64,000 nucleotides of DNA from Bonia amplexicaulis (Eukaryota > Streptophyta > Magnoliopsida > Poales > Poaceae): assembly GCA_036346245.1 (NCBI GenBank), contig CM070752.1, forward strand, positions 13,893,014 to 13,957,013, read 5' to 3'. This document shows positions 1-11,586 of the stretch, piece after piece (the first letter of the stretch is position 1; every line of letters begins with the position of its first letter). A program made the position numbers and the translations under genes. The notes under the pieces are model-generated. The model searched no databases. It saw only the letters and a list, made by a program, of their open reading frames with translations, and was not told the origin of the DNA.

Positions 1-9
1 TGTGACACC

Positions 10-1790
10 TTGAGAAAAGGGCATCTGGGATCGAATATCCACATCGGCATGGATGTGTGCGCACATCGAGTCGAAAAACTAAAGGGACTTGCCACCGCAA
101 TTGGAAGAAGCGATGTGCAAGGGAAGCTCAGAAAAGCAACCGCTCCAGAAGAAGCGACTCATGAAGAAATAGCTATAAACTATGTGCACACGGGAGAGTC
201 CATGAACGGGACAACAGCCAATATCGATACCTACTTCACAAAGAAAATTGCCACAATCATTGATCTTGATCCCGAGCCTGCATCGCTCGCTAAATGTAAG
301 AAAAGATCAGATTGGTAAGATTGAAAGAAGGCAATAGCAATTGAATTGCTATCTCGAACAAAAGAGGTTTTGGGTTCAGATGTCGACACCTCCCATGTGC
401 ACCGTAGAGGCACAAGTGGTATTTGTTCGAAGAGAAATGAAAAAAGCAGTAGTGAGATACAAAGCAAGGCTAGTAGCACAAGGTTTCACTCAACGTCCTG
501 GAGTTGATTATGAAGAAACCTACTCCCCAGTCATGAGTGGAATTACCTTTAGATATTTGATCTCAATGGCAGTGAACTTGAACTTAGAAATGAAATTAAT
601 GGATGTTGTGACTGCATACCTTTACGGTAACTTGGATTCGGAGATTTATATGAAATTCCACAAGGAATAACTCTCCGAACCAAGACAGAGCAAATAGAAA
701 TCATGCGGTGTGAAACTCGAGAAAGTCATCAGATGGATTAAAGCATTCGGAAGAATGTGGTATAATCGCTTGAACTACTTTCTCGCAAGAAAGGCTACAC
801 AAACGATGAAGACTGTCCTTGTGTATTTATCTGGCGATCCCGAATGGATTCGTATAATCTCTTTGTATGTAGATGATCCGAATATCATCGGGGACGAGAA
901 GATATAAAAGAAGCAAGCTCCTACTTGGAGTCGAGTTTGAAATGAAAGATTTGAACAATACCAAGTTACGCTCGGACTGCACTTGAGCATGTCCCGAAGG
1001 AATCTTGGTACATCAGTCGACCTACACCCAGAAGGTGCTAGAAAGGTTTGGCTTCGAGAAGGCATACCCATCGAAAGTACCGATGATCGGAAGGTCTTCT
1101 ACAAAGAAGAAAAGATCCTTACCGACCTAGGGAAGAGGGGGAGGATGTCCTGGGACCGGAATTCCCATATGTACTTAGTAAACTGCACTAGAACGGACAT
1201 TGCAATTGTCGTGTACTTGTTAGCAAGGTACAGTGCAGAGCCCACCAAAAGACATTGGTAGGGCATAAAGGACACCTTCCGATATCTCCAAGGAAGTAAG
1301 CACCTTGGATTGTTCTATAGAAAGAATCAAGACTTGAACTTGATTGGCTATGCGAGATCTTTGGTACTTGTCTAACCCGCATACCGCAAGGTCACAAATA
1401 TGCTATGCATTCATGTGTGGTGGAACTGCAATTCCCTGAAAATCGTCTAAGCAAAGTCTTGTAGCTACTTGACGAACCACTCGAAATTATAGCATTGTAT
1501 GAAGTCGCACGAGTGCGCTTGGCTCGCCGAATAGTTCACCACATCCGGCGGTCATGTGGGATGAACATTGTGTAAACCCCACAATTATCCATGAAGATAA
1601 TTCACTGCGTTGTACAAATGCAAACGGGCTATGTGAAGAGTCATCTCACAAAGTATATCAACCCCAAATCCTTCTATGCTCATGAATTGCAAAGATGGAC
1701 GAGATAAAAGTGCTGCATACTAAGTCTTGTGAAAATCTGACAGATTTGTTCACTAAGTCACTCCCTGCATCTAACTTTGAAAGGTGCGTG
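10..1790 (+). pseudogene. Copia pol remnant (linker, reverse transcriptase, RNase H)
   Basis: Decayed polyprotein read in several frames. Bases 241-330 give the acidic linker before RT (IDLDPEPASLAKCKKRSDW). Bases 440-670 give the RT fingers and palm with KARLVAQGFTQRPGVDYEET and the DVVTAYLYG motif. Bases 860-900 contain the catalytic YVDD motif (LYVDDPNIIG, where copia normally has LNIIG). Bases 1180-1340 match the stretch after RT (TDIA, LLARYSAEPTKRHW), and about 1410-1460 matches the RNase H GGTA-IP-WKSSKQSL region read out of frame. The order matches a plant Ty1/copia pol. Frameshifts and in-frame stops separate all segments, so no functional protein is made. Confidence 0.88.
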
Positions 1791-2106
1791 TGAGGGATTA
1801 GAATGATGAGACTTAGAGAAGTGCAGAATTCAGGGGGAGAATTCTCTCAAGCCCGTTAGTAAATCTCGATCATGAAGATTGAGTACCCAAAGGAATAAAG
1901 GTCCCGAAGACCGAATGAAGTTGGGTGGATTGTACTCTTTTTCCCTTGACGAGTTTTCCTGAAGTTTCTCGACCAAGGTTTTTAATGAGGCAATTCGTGC
2001 ATCGCAGCAACACATGTATTATGTACTCTTTCTCCAAATTTTTCCCACTGGGTTTTTATGGAGTTTTGATGAGGCATGAGCATGTTGGGTGAGTGCCCAA
2101 GGGGAG

Positions 2107-2366
2107 TGTTAGGAAACCGCCTACGATAGAGTCTGGCGGACTCGAGTCCCAGTAGGCCGAGAGTCCCGACATATTGGGCACCTCACCACCTAGTATAAAT
2201 AGAGAGCCAACCCCTCCATTGTAAACACACGCATGAAAGCAATAAAGAAAGACCGGGAGTTTCTCTATCTCTCTGTGTTCATCTACTATTCGTGATTACG
2301 CGATTGATTCGTTCTGTGTTCAGCAGAGATCCCGATCGGACTGGTCGCCAGCGTCGGTTTCTCAAC
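2107..2366 (+). repeat. Right LTR of the copia element
   Basis: 260-bp LTR that starts TGTTAGGAAACC and ends GGTTTCTCAACA; these ends are near-perfect inverted repeats. A TATA box (TATAAAT, 2194-2200) and a polyadenylation-like stretch with AATAAAG near 2240 lie inside. A purine-rich tract sits immediately upstream, as expected for second-strand priming. Confidence 0.85.
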
Positions 2367-3927
2367 AATTATTTGCTCGACGTGATATCCCCAACAACCT
2401 GACACCCCGATCTAAATCCGGTGAGCAGCCTGCGTCTTTCGCGCTATAACTGAAATTCTAATCAAGCCACCGTGCTCTAATTTCGCGTCAAGGCCCGACA
2501 CCACTGCACTTGTCGGATGCTGACGCTTTCACTGGTCGTATTCTTTTTTAGCTTTTAAGTGATTTTTAAATTATTTAAGTAATTATTATTTATTAAATTA
2601 ATATGTTGCAGTTAAAGGCGATAAGACATAAAAAGAACAATTTGTCGTTCGTGCCCACACTAGTGGTGGTTCCGGTGATCACGTCTGCGTGGATAGCCTC
2701 TTTGCACGTTACCGACAATTAATGCTTTAATTCAAAGATCTCAATGACCATAATAACGGAAAATGTTGTGGTACTGATAAGATTCCGGTTCTTTTATTTC
2801 TCATCGAGAAAAAAAGTCAAAAGCAATTGTTTTAGAGCGAAGGACTACTCGGAGTTAGGCAGCGGCAGAGTGGATACAAAGTACAAGAGCATATGTATCT
2901 CTAGATGCTAAGGCAATGCTATATAAAAGAGAATTTTTTTAGCACCGATATTAACGGATGGAGATTAGGCGCTAAGCTCGAATTGCCTTTAGTAGTTGAT
3001 GCTATATCATAAAAGAGTTGAATGTTTAGCACCTATAGGTGATGCTAAGGATTAGGAGAAAAATAGCTAACAATAGTGTTGTGGAGAGAGAAAGGTAATA
3101 TGTATTTTAACATCTGCTTTAGATGCTAAAGGTTGTACATGCTCCAAATAATTGTAAATTGTCAAAGAGAAAAACAAAGTACAATTCTAGGGACTAGCTC
3201 CTGTGCTTGCACAAAATGTGCAAAAGTGGACAGGGATGCAAACAAGAATCATCGTTTTTTTTTATAAAGGAGCATCGTTAGATAAGGGCCAGCGACGGCG
3301 ATTCCAATTTGGCATGTTGGTAGCTACCGTATTGCAACTCTGCAAGCTTGCATCGCAACTGCGAGTAGGCAGGCTGGCTCGTCCTCGTAAGTCTTCGTAC
3401 CTAACGGCGCATGCACACGACACGACGCATCAGATTGGAGCCGATCCACATCAGCTGCCGAAGAGACGTCGGTACAGAGGGAGCCCTCTCCCCCCACCAC
3501 TGTCCTGGTGCGCGCAACCAACCCTCCCAATCATCTGATCTCCCCTTGTTTCACCCGATTACCCGGTTGGGGCGCAAAAATTCGCCGAGTCCAGCAATAG
3601 AAAATGAGGCGTGCCATCTGCGTCACCTAATGCGTAGGCTTGGGAGTTGGAAGGCGACCTTGTTTTGTCGCAGCCATCTACTTGCGGCGTGAGTTGAGCA
3701 GTGCACTCAGCAAGCAGCAGCCCAGCTAGCTAATGGATGGGAGAGAGAGGTGCGACGAGACGCAGAGTCAAAACGGAGTGTCTCCTAGTTTTTTTAGGTG
3801 GGGGGTGTGGGGAATTCGTCAAATGGGGAGTGGGTGAATTTTGTGAACGACATGAAGATGAGGAGGATTCAGATGTGACAATTTTAATTCAAAGGTTATG
3901 AACAATATGTGTGACGTAGTTGTATGA
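2367..3927. other. Intergenic DNA, no gene recognised
   Basis: AT-rich sequence to about 3240, with several variants of a 'gatgctaagg' word between 2900 and 3140 that hint at a degenerate MITE. A more GC-rich patch at 3290-3740 has short open frames in several frames, but none has recognisable domains. I see no supportable gene. Confidence 0.6.
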
Positions 3928-6035
3928 TGTTAAGAGTCTTGTACATATTAGTAACTAACTCTGTCTCTCAGGCTATAAGGCCTAACTAATCGTGTGTATA
4001 TATGACTTTTTAGAATGAATAAGACGCACAGCTATGAATAACACTATCTCTCCTCTCTAAACTTAACATGATATCAGAATATGGTTAGGGTTTACATCTC
4101 TTCTGCTGACGTCGCCAACGCCGAGAAGCCAAGAGACCTCATGATCTCTTCCTCACCGATGTAGCTCAAGATCCATCCGGCAAGGGGTTGCCCAGCTCTC
4201 TTCTCTTACCTGGATCCAAAGACTTCACGTGTCCTCGTCCTCCTCTTTGACTGCGGTGGCAGTGACTCCTCTGCTCCAGACTTCGTGCGTCCTCGTCCTC
4301 CTCTCAGACTTCAGCGATGGTGACTCCTCTCTGAGCTCGACCTCAGAGCCGTCAGCCTTGGATTGCTCAAGAACACTGTCGACGACTTCTAAACACCAAC
4401 TTGGAGCTGTCGGCCTTAGATCCGTCGAGCTCAAGCTCTTCCTCGCCAAATCTGGGTCTTCCCGTTGTCGTCGGCCTCAGATCCGTCAAGCTTGAGCTCT
4501 TCCTCATCAGATCTCATCATTGCCATTGTTGTCGACCTCTAGAGAATGTTGTTGGTGTGGTCTTTGTCGTCGTTGAAGCCAGATCCACATCGGCAATATC
4601 CTCTCCTCTTGACTCGACGCCATCATCGGTCACCTCTACTCCAAGCTCGACACCATCGTCGTGCCTTCTCTACTCCAGACCTAACGCCGTCGTCGGTCGC
4701 TTTTGGCACCAGGTCTTGTTCTGGCTCTTGTGTTCTGTTGCTACTCTTGTGTTGTTTTTGTTGTTGTTGTTGTTGCTCTACTATTGTGGTGATGATGCTC
4801 TGCTGTTGCCGTTACTCTTCTGTGGTTGTTGCTCTACTACTATTGATGTCCCTAGTGATTGTGCTCTACTGAGATGGTGAAATCTAACTATCATTTAGGG
4901 GTAGTTCATCTCTCTTGCTCCCTGATATCAAACTTGACGGACGAACTATCAAGCATGGGGTTTCTCAATCAAGACTACCCTGAGGGGTTATGGTTTGGCT
5001 TCTCGTTTGACGGTTCCTGATATGAAGAAGCTTGATGTTGAGGCAATAAAGACTTGACAAAAAGAAGATGAACATGTTACAACTGGTCTAGTTCTGAATG
5101 TTGATGTTTCTCCGAGGATGAGTCTTGAGTATCATACTTAAGCCAAACAAATGTGGTCACACTTTGAGAAGAGATATGTTCAGTCCAGTGGTGCTCTTTG
5201 CTTCACATTGCTCAAGAACCTTCATAATATTTAGCAGCAAGACATGTCAGTAGAGGAGTAATATTGTGCTTTCACTAACATCACTGGCCCTCTAGAGTCT
5301 ATGACACCGAAGGTTTCTACTACTTATTAGTCTTGTATTGTTAAAAAGGAGTATGGTCGGTATACACTTATGTATCGGTTTGTGATAGGGCTTTGATCAG
5401 AGTTTGGGTCTATCCGTACTCAGTTTCTCAACTGTTGACTCCACCAACTTTGACTGAGGCACTCTCCAGTCTGATTGCAGAGGAGACTCGTCTTCCCTCA
5501 CTTGTGCCTACCTTAAGATGCTCACCACATGTTGTTCTGGATCTTTCACAGTGGTCTGGATCCACCAGAGCTACATCCATGGGAGTGCTATTTTGTTCTC
5601 ATTACAACAGGACCAGTCATCTTATTGACAAGTGCTTCAAGTTACATCCAGACCAGCTTGTTGATTATCATACTAGACATCCATTTGATCATCATCGTAG
5701 AGCATCTACTGGAGCAGATATTGCTGCCACACTTCCTATGACTTCTAGATCAATGTTTGCTTTGACTTCAGTTGCACCATCTACCTCTAGCGTTGCTCAT
5801 TCTTGGGTTTTGGACTTAGGTGCCTCTTTTCATGTTACATCATGTAGCTCTCAGCTTGTTGCCTATAAGCCCGTGAGTGGTGGTGCCTATGTTCACACTG
5901 CAGATGGTACACCTTGCTTTATTACTCAACATGGCATCTCTTTACATCTCTCTTCTCTGTTCCTGATGTGGTACACACTGCAGATGGTACACCTTGCTTT
6001 ATTACTCAACAGGGCATCTCTTTACATCTCTTCTC
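3928..6035 (+). mobile_element. Second Ty1/copia element, 5' part with short LTR
   Basis: A 141-bp LTR at 3928-4068 starts TGTTAAG and ends CTTAACA, a perfect 7-bp inverted pair. It is followed directly by a primer-binding site (TGATATCAGAAT, 4069-4080), one or two changes from the usual copia methionine-tRNA site TGGTATCAGAGC. An untranslated leader of about 800 bp, a gag remnant (about 4900-5330) and a zinc-knuckle/protease remnant (5390-6030) follow. Integrase, RT and the right LTR are missing, so this is a 5' fragment. The LTR length is close to the very short LTRs of Tos17-type elements, but I cannot assign the family. Confidence 0.82.
5020..6030 (+). pseudogene. Copia gag-protease remnant
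   Basis: Bases 5030-5310 read as a copia gag core with the pattern 'MWSHFEKRYVQSSGA...LHNI-QQDMSVEE', interrupted by stops. Bases 5590-5650 give a zinc-knuckle-like CSHYNRTSHLIDKC in which the second cysteine is replaced. Bases 5800-5960 give the aspartic protease start WVLDLGASFHVTS, where the catalytic DSGA is changed to DLGA, followed by VHTADGTP. The open frame 5393-6316 runs through the protease into unrelated GC-rich sequence. Both the altered active site and the frame breaks mean it is inactive. Confidence 0.8.
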
Positions 6036-6038
6036 TGG
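5894..6038 (+). repeat. 80-bp-spaced direct duplication in protease remnant
   Basis: The segment beginning 'cacactgcagatggtacacc' at 5894 recurs at 5974 with almost identical sequence over about 65 bases. This gives a tandem duplication with an 80-bp period inside the decayed protease. It is not part of a normal copia gene. Confidence 0.85.
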
Positions 6039-6738
6039 ACGTGCGGAGGAGGGACCAGAAGAGGGACAGAACCTCCGCTCTTGTCAGGGCCATCGCTGCC
6101 ATGGATGCGTTTCAGAGCGAATGGCAAATGCAGCATCGCCTCCTTGTGCGGCTAGGTTCGGCTGATGTCCCAGGAGTTGCACTAGAGTTTCGTGTTCACC
6201 GTCTACGGGGCCTGCCAGGGCGTGGGCATCGCCGTCGAAGGAGTTGCCGCCGAGTACTACTGGAAGGACATGCAGCGTGTATAGCTGTCCGCGACGTAGT
6301 TCTACTAGACTACTAGGGAATCAGCGACACGCCAGTGTGCCAGCATGGAGGACATCAAGCAGTGATGCGGAGAGAGTGGGCAGCGCGCGATGGCTGGTCC
6401 ACGTGGCTTGAACACAGAGAGATAGGTTTGGGAAATAGGTGAAGGTGTTGGGGGAAAGAAGAAAGAAGGAATGATTAGGGTTACTTCAAAATTGGTGCAA
6501 ATGACAAGTGGCATAATCCTAGATAGGACCACTAAAGAAGGGATTTAGTGGCTTTCTCATAGAATTTTCTCTCTCTAACCCCACCGAAATTATTGCAGCG
6601 CACGGTCGTCTACAGAAAAAGGCCAACATTACGAGCCGGTACTGTGGTGCTTTCTTTATGATACTACGTTAGGTTAATTTGCCGTGTGAAAGTACGGTTT
6701 CGGCAAAAGCTAACGTTCATATGGTCGTTGCATGTCGG
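6036..6738. other. GC-rich coding-like fragment, then unassigned DNA
   Basis: At about 6036 the copia remnant switches abruptly to GC-rich sequence with grass-like third-base GC bias, to about 6320. In one frame it reads like part of a cellular protein (TSALVRAIAAMDAFQSEWQM), in another FTVYGACQGVGIAVEGVAAE. I do not recognise the source with confidence. It may be a gene fragment captured by or inserted into the element. From 6320 to 6738 I see nothing recognisable. Confidence 0.4.
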
Positions 6739-6877
6739 GAAAAGATTGCCGTTCTTCGTGGTGGGGCTCAAGGAAAAAGATTGCCGTTCTTCGTGGTGGG
6801 GCTCAAGGAAAAAGATTGCCGTTCTTCGTGGTGGGGCTCAAGGAAAAAGATTGCCGTTCTTCATGGTAGGGCTCAAG
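6739..6877 (+). repeat. Minisatellite, 35-bp unit, four copies
   Basis: A 35-bp unit containing 'gattgccgttcttcgtggtg' starts that word at 6744, 6779, 6814 and 6849. The first three copies are nearly identical and the fourth has two substitutions. The period is not a multiple of three, so each unit is read in a different frame, giving the peptides KRLPFFVVGLKE, KDCRSSWWGSRK and KKIAVLRGGAQG in turn. No coding role is evident. Confidence 0.92.
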
Positions 6878-7925
6878 TGAAGAACTTGTGATGAAGTTGT
6901 TCAGTGTGGCCGAATCAAACTGCATGGACGAGTGCCTAGAGTAGTCAGAACTGGATGTCTGGTGGATCAATTGCAGTCGCAAGTCTACGATTAGGTTCTA
7001 ATATTCCTTCTTCCATGAACAAAACAAACGAGAAGCAAAGTAGGCTTGCTCGTTGACTAATTAGACATCGATATTTTCTCCCACTACTGACTGAAATGTG
7101 CCTTTGGATTCATACTTGTATTTCACAATTTGGCATTGACCTACGTGACATGACATTTCCTAAGATGACGCACAATGCGATGGGATCAAGACGGTGATTG
7201 CTTATTTGTCGAGTGAACCAGAAGATTCTGAACAAAGCTTGCCAATGATACCTCGAAGATTCCGTTGCTCGTGGGGAGAACAAACAAATAAAGAGTTGTC
7301 GACAAGTGTATTTGTCTTCTCTTTTGAAAGATTACGAGTCTGCCGTGTCTCCGGTGAGGTATCTGTGTTTCCCAATTGGAAGTACACAAGAAATGCCTGC
7401 GTTTGGAACAGAGTACTGAGAGTAGGACAAGTCTGCTGGCATTGTCGATGTAAAGCATAGCATGTCAACGTGCGAACATCATGCAGATTTGCCTTGGAAT
7501 GTCCGGTTAGCTGCAGGCATAGGTGTTGTCTTCTGGTTGCTTGAGTTTCCTGCTATGCAATGATCCAAATAATAGAGTTTGCTGAACTTAAACCAAACAA
7601 GAAGATTGGACTTCGCCAAACAATTATATTCTTTGGTCTAAAAAAACAATATATTCTTGTTCAAACCGACGGTTGGACATTGGGCTTGGCTTGGTTGGTG
7701 TTGAAACGCCGAACATGCAAAGAAGGATTCACCCCCAGAAGGAGAAAGAAATTGTTTAGTTCATGTTCTGATATGAGCTCACATGCCATGTTCATTTTAC
7801 ATAAAAATGTTAATAGAAAATATAGTACAAGCTATCGTAACATCTCAGATAGGAAGAAGAAATGCAACATTAGCTTGCTGTTGCTTTAGAATAAAATTAT
7901 TCACACAAATCGAAGCATTCTACTT
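6878..7925. other. Intergenic DNA, no gene recognised
   Basis: Short open frames exist on both strands at 7186-7468, but they lack known domains and run antiparallel to each other, so they are probably chance. Nothing else stands out. Confidence 0.5.
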
Positions 7926-10505
7926 CATCGACGAATCAAGTCACCGATCTTACGAAATAATATGAGTAAAATAGTTAAAATACTTGGGAGAGAACTGAGA
8001 TGCTCTTTATTGCTATGATGCGGTTACAAATTGCCTTTAATAAGGTATGAGACTAATCCTAATTACATTGAACTGAATGAGATATCAATTCGTCTGGGAT
8101 TAAAACTGATTGATTACGTGTGAATTGCATGATCATCTTTGGCCTTCTCTCATTTAGCTTTAAATACCAATTAAGAGACGCATGTTTGTCTACTTGGGAA
8201 ACGTCTTGTGGAACCAACACGTCTGCTCAGGGAGATAGTTATTGCCAGAGAGAGAACGCCTAATCATTGGTTGTTGTCAGCCGGAGACGAACGCGGGCAA
8301 CAACCACATGGCAATTATTGTCAGAGACTAAGGGCTAAAGCATTGTGCCGTTTAGAGTGGATAAGGCACATGTTCCATCCATCGCACGGAAGGAATATCT
8401 TGGAATCGAGTCCAGCGACTAGTTCATAAACTCTCTGAGCAGTCATCTGATTGGGCAACATGTATAACGTTCCTTCGACTAGGGCACTCGGGCAGAAACC
8501 TTTGGAGGTTTACGACCATGGGGTCCCTTGAGCTTAATTATATATTAAAGTTGTATTTATGGAATTATTTAATCCTCTTTAGCTAGCCCTGAACTTTTAA
8601 GTGAATTTATGATTCGAATTTCTTCCGATTGGATCTTAATCGAGAAACTACTCCTTTAACAGCGAAAGTAAAGAAACGGTTCGCATTCACTTTAAAGTTG
8701 AGAAACTAGCCAGGAAACTAAAAGGTTTTATGTCCGTTGGGTTTTAAATTGGGTAACCTCCTTTTGCAGTTGGAAAAAACCCCTTATAAAACCCTTAGCG
8801 TGCCGCCTTGGGGCTTCACACTTTCAGAAAAACCTTTTATCTTCTCCACCCTTATGCTCTTCGCCTGTAGCCTCGACCCCTTTTGATCTAATTTTTGTTC
8901 TTCCACCACCCAGCCAAAATATCAGATCTAATCATCAACTGGCCAGTGTCAGAGTTTGGATTGAAGAAGCTTGAGGCCATGGAAAAGGAAGGGATGATTC
9001 CTAACAAGGTTTTGATCCCGTGGAGATCAGCGGTTGGGAGAAATTGTTTAGTGGGAATGAAAGCGAGATTCTGATCTTCTAGGCATACATCGAGTGTGGG
9101 TTCCGATTGTTGGCACAATCGTTCCTCTCCCAGGTTTTTTGGAGTACTACATAATCGAGCTGGTAAACCTTGCCCCAGCTTGATTTCTAATCTAAGCATC
9201 TTCGTCTAACTCTATGAAGCATATTTGGGGATTCCACCGAACTTGGCACTCCTTAGATACTTCTATAGGATGACAAAGTCAGTGAAATAAGCGGAATCAC
9301 CCGGAGATTACGCTTTACGCCTCCATGATGGGAAGGCCGAAGAATACATTCAAATGTATTCTAAATCTTTGTGGCCGTCATGAAAGAAGTTGTGCTTCTA
9401 CAAGACACTCAGCAAGGATGACAGCCTTTCTTTCACCGATCAGGTGACTGTTGAGAACCCAAGATGAAGATCCTCCTCGAAGTAGGGAAAGGTGGGGTGA
9501 TGGATCGATGCCATCTACCATATTAGAGTGAGAGGTCTTACTTCATGGCTCGTGGTGAAGGATTTCTCCATACGCCAGATAAGTCCTCTGGGAGTGTTGC
9601 TGATAGGGATGGTGAATCTTCTTCCATCCGATCAATCTCATCAATTTCAGCGAGTAGCAAGCCTGGGATGAAGAGGATGATGACGACACATCATGTTCCA
9701 TGACAAGGATGCATACTTCCATATCGAGGTCGGCGTAGTCCGCAAGTCGAATCAGTTATCCTCATCTCATATCCCTACCATTATCGTATGAGCAATGACA
9801 ACAGGGAACAAATAAGGATGAGGATTGATGAAGGAAGAAAAACTTCAAGGATTCAACACCTTGATCCCCACAGATGGCGCTAGCTGTCGATGTGTCGAGT
9901 CGCCGATCTTACAAAATAATATGAGAAAAATGGCTAAAATTCTTAGGAAAGAACATGGATACTCTTTATTGCTATGAACTGATTACAAATTTCCTTTAAC
10001 AAGGCATAAGCTAGCACTAATTGCACTAAACTGAATGAGATATCAGTTTGTTTGGGATTAAGACTGATTTATTGCATGTGAATTGCTTGCTCCTCTTTGG
10101 CCTTCTCTCGTCTAGCCTTTCTATTTGTTCGTCGGGGAAGACACCTTGTGGAACCCGCTTGTCTGATCGAGGGGTTAGTTATTGTCATAGAGAGAACAAC
10201 TGATCGTCGGTTGTTGTCAGTAGGAGACGAACGTAGGCAAGTGTCAGAGACTAAGGGCCGAAGCATTGTGCTGTTTGGAGTGAATAAGACACATGTCTCA
10301 TCCATCGCACGGAAGAAATATCTTGGAATCAGGTCCTAAGACCAGTTGATAGACTTTTCGAGCAGTCATCTAGTCGGGTAACACACGGAACATTTCTCTG
10401 ACCAGGATACTCACGGAGTAATCTCCAGAGATTTACGACCACGAGAATCCCTTGGGCTTAATTATATATTAAAGTCATATTGAAGAATTTATTCAATTCT
10501 CGTTG
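7926..10505 (-). mobile_element. Deletion derivative of a Ty3/gypsy LTR element (Tat/RIRE2-like)
   Basis: Two diverged direct repeats, 7926-8581 and 9885-10505, are LTRs sharing 'ccgatcttac', 'tgagatatca' and 'cttaattatatattaaag' blocks in the same order. Beside the right LTR, at about 9867-9884, is the complement of a TGGCGCC-type primer-binding site (ccccacagatggcgct), which sets the element on the minus strand. Flanks TACTT (7921-7925) and TACTC (10506-10510) match at 4 of 5 bases, as an old target-site duplication would. The 1.3-kb interior keeps the 5' leader (9600-9880) and an antisense ORF remnant (8890-9560) but no gag-pol, so it is non-autonomous. The same family recurs at 50090-53128. 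Confidence 0.75.
8890..9560 (+). pseudogene. Antisense ORF remnant, 'putative gypsy type transposon' domain-like
   Basis: On the plus strand, opposite to the host element, the sequence reads FGLKKLEAMEKEGMIPNK, then YEAYLGIPPNLALLRYFYRM, then GDYALRLHDGKAEEYIQM with SLWPS-KKLCFYKTLSKDD. This order (a 'FGLP-L-KME-DGL-P' start, an 'FLGI-PN-LWRYFF' middle and a 'W-KKWFY' end) is that of the plant protein domain known in Pfam as putative gypsy type transposon (PF04195), recalled from memory. In Tat-lineage elements such as Grande and RIRE2, an extra antisense ORF sits just inside the 3' LTR, which is where this one lies. Several stops and frameshifts show that it is dead. Confidence 0.6.
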
Positions 10506-11284
10506 TACTCGAGGTAAAATTTCTTTTGAGATATACGTGAGGAAAATTACCAACGCTCCAAATAACTAGTCCTATATGCATCACCAAGAAAATGATGGCG
10601 CAAGGAAACATGGGCCGGGCAGCCAACCGAAACGTCCCGTCGGCCCGAGCAGCGCCGTAGGCGGAGAAAGCGCAGGCCCATGGAGCGGGTTGTAGTTGTT
10701 GGGTCAAAGAAAAGGAATAATGGGCCAACAGTTCTCCTGTCTATGTCCCTGTTGTTGGGCCGTATCTGATGTTATGCGGCTATTGAGGGGAGAAAAGGCT
10801 GTTCACGTACAACTTGATTTTCTTGTTTAACGGCTGGTATCTAGTGCAAAGGGTCTTTACACTTTGCAGTGCAACTAAATGTCGAAAATGAAGTAAACAT
10901 TACTCATTACCACATCTAGATGCCAATCTACTAGCTATCATCTGCCACATCCCTACACTGCAATTATCTCTGCTGTGTAGTCTTTTCTTATTTCATGTGA
11001 TGTGTGATTACTAGGGGGATACGGCAGCATCTCTACGATCCACTAGAGATCTAATCGGGAGGCACGTGACTCAGGCAGAAGGACAAAACTCGGTAGGGTG
11101 CAAGTTGGTTAGTCTTAGAGACGGCTACCGCTCTGGAGCAACGCCATCCTCACAAATTCTTCCCCCAATCCACACGTTCGTCTCCCGCCCTCCCTCATGC
11201 CACGACGGGGTAGCCACCGTCACGATGCGCACCAGGACGGGGTAGCCGCAGCGAGAGGAGCGGAGAGCAAACCCAGCAGCAGCA
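10506..11284. other. Intergenic DNA, nothing recognised
   Basis: Mixed-composition sequence. The 11100-11284 part looks like a grass 5' leader (CT- and CCC-rich), consistent with having been copied together with the FBPase fragment that follows. Confidence 0.4.
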
Positions 11285-11586
11285 ATGGCCGCCGCAGCTG
11301 CGACCTCCTCCCACCTGCTCCTGCTCTCCCGCCAGCAGGCGACCTCCCTCCAATGCTGCCTATCCTTCCTCGCCCACCCCAGGAGGCCTGGCAGCAGGCT
11401 CGCTGGTGGCCTACAGGCGTCTGCGTCGGCTCCGTGTCAGCTCCGAGTGTGCGGTGCATGGCAGGCGTGGACACGGCCTCGGCGCCCGCGGCGGCGGAGA
11501 CCAGCAAGTCGAGCAGCTTCGAGATCATGATGCTGACAACGTGGCTGCTGAAGCAGCAGCAGTCTGCAATGAAGGATGGAAGATGA
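11285..11586 (+). pseudogene. Fragment of chloroplast fructose-1,6-bisphosphatase (exon 1)
   Basis: The intact enzyme removes the C1 phosphate from fructose-1,6-bisphosphate in the Calvin cycle. The fragment starts at ATG 11285 with a chloroplast transit peptide rich in alanine, serine and arginine (MAAAAATSSHLLLLSRQQA). After a frame change near 11400-11430 it continues in another frame as SVRCMAGVDTASAPAAA and SSSFEIMMLTTWLLKQQQSA, matching the start of mature plastid FBPase (SSS-E-TLTTWLLKQEQ). Homology stops at about 11586. The substrate and metal sites lie in later exons and are absent. A CACTA-like transposase remnant starts about 230 bp downstream. This is a captured or duplicated gene fragment, not a gene. 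Confidence 0.82.

Larger units (their letters stand above)
1..2366 (+). mobile_element. Ty1/copia retrotransposon, 3' portion cut by window edge
   Basis: The 3' half of a copia-class LTR retrotransposon. It contains broken pieces of pol in the order integrase-RT linker, reverse transcriptase and RNase H, then a purine-rich tract (about 2095-2106) and one LTR at 2107-2366. The left LTR lies outside the window. The coding part is broken by many stops and frame changes, so the element cannot act on its own. No target-site duplication can be checked. Confidence 0.9.

Noticed and set aside
7186..7468. Paired open frames on both strands of about 90 codons
   Set aside because: No recognisable motif, and the two strands mirror each other, as expected by chance.
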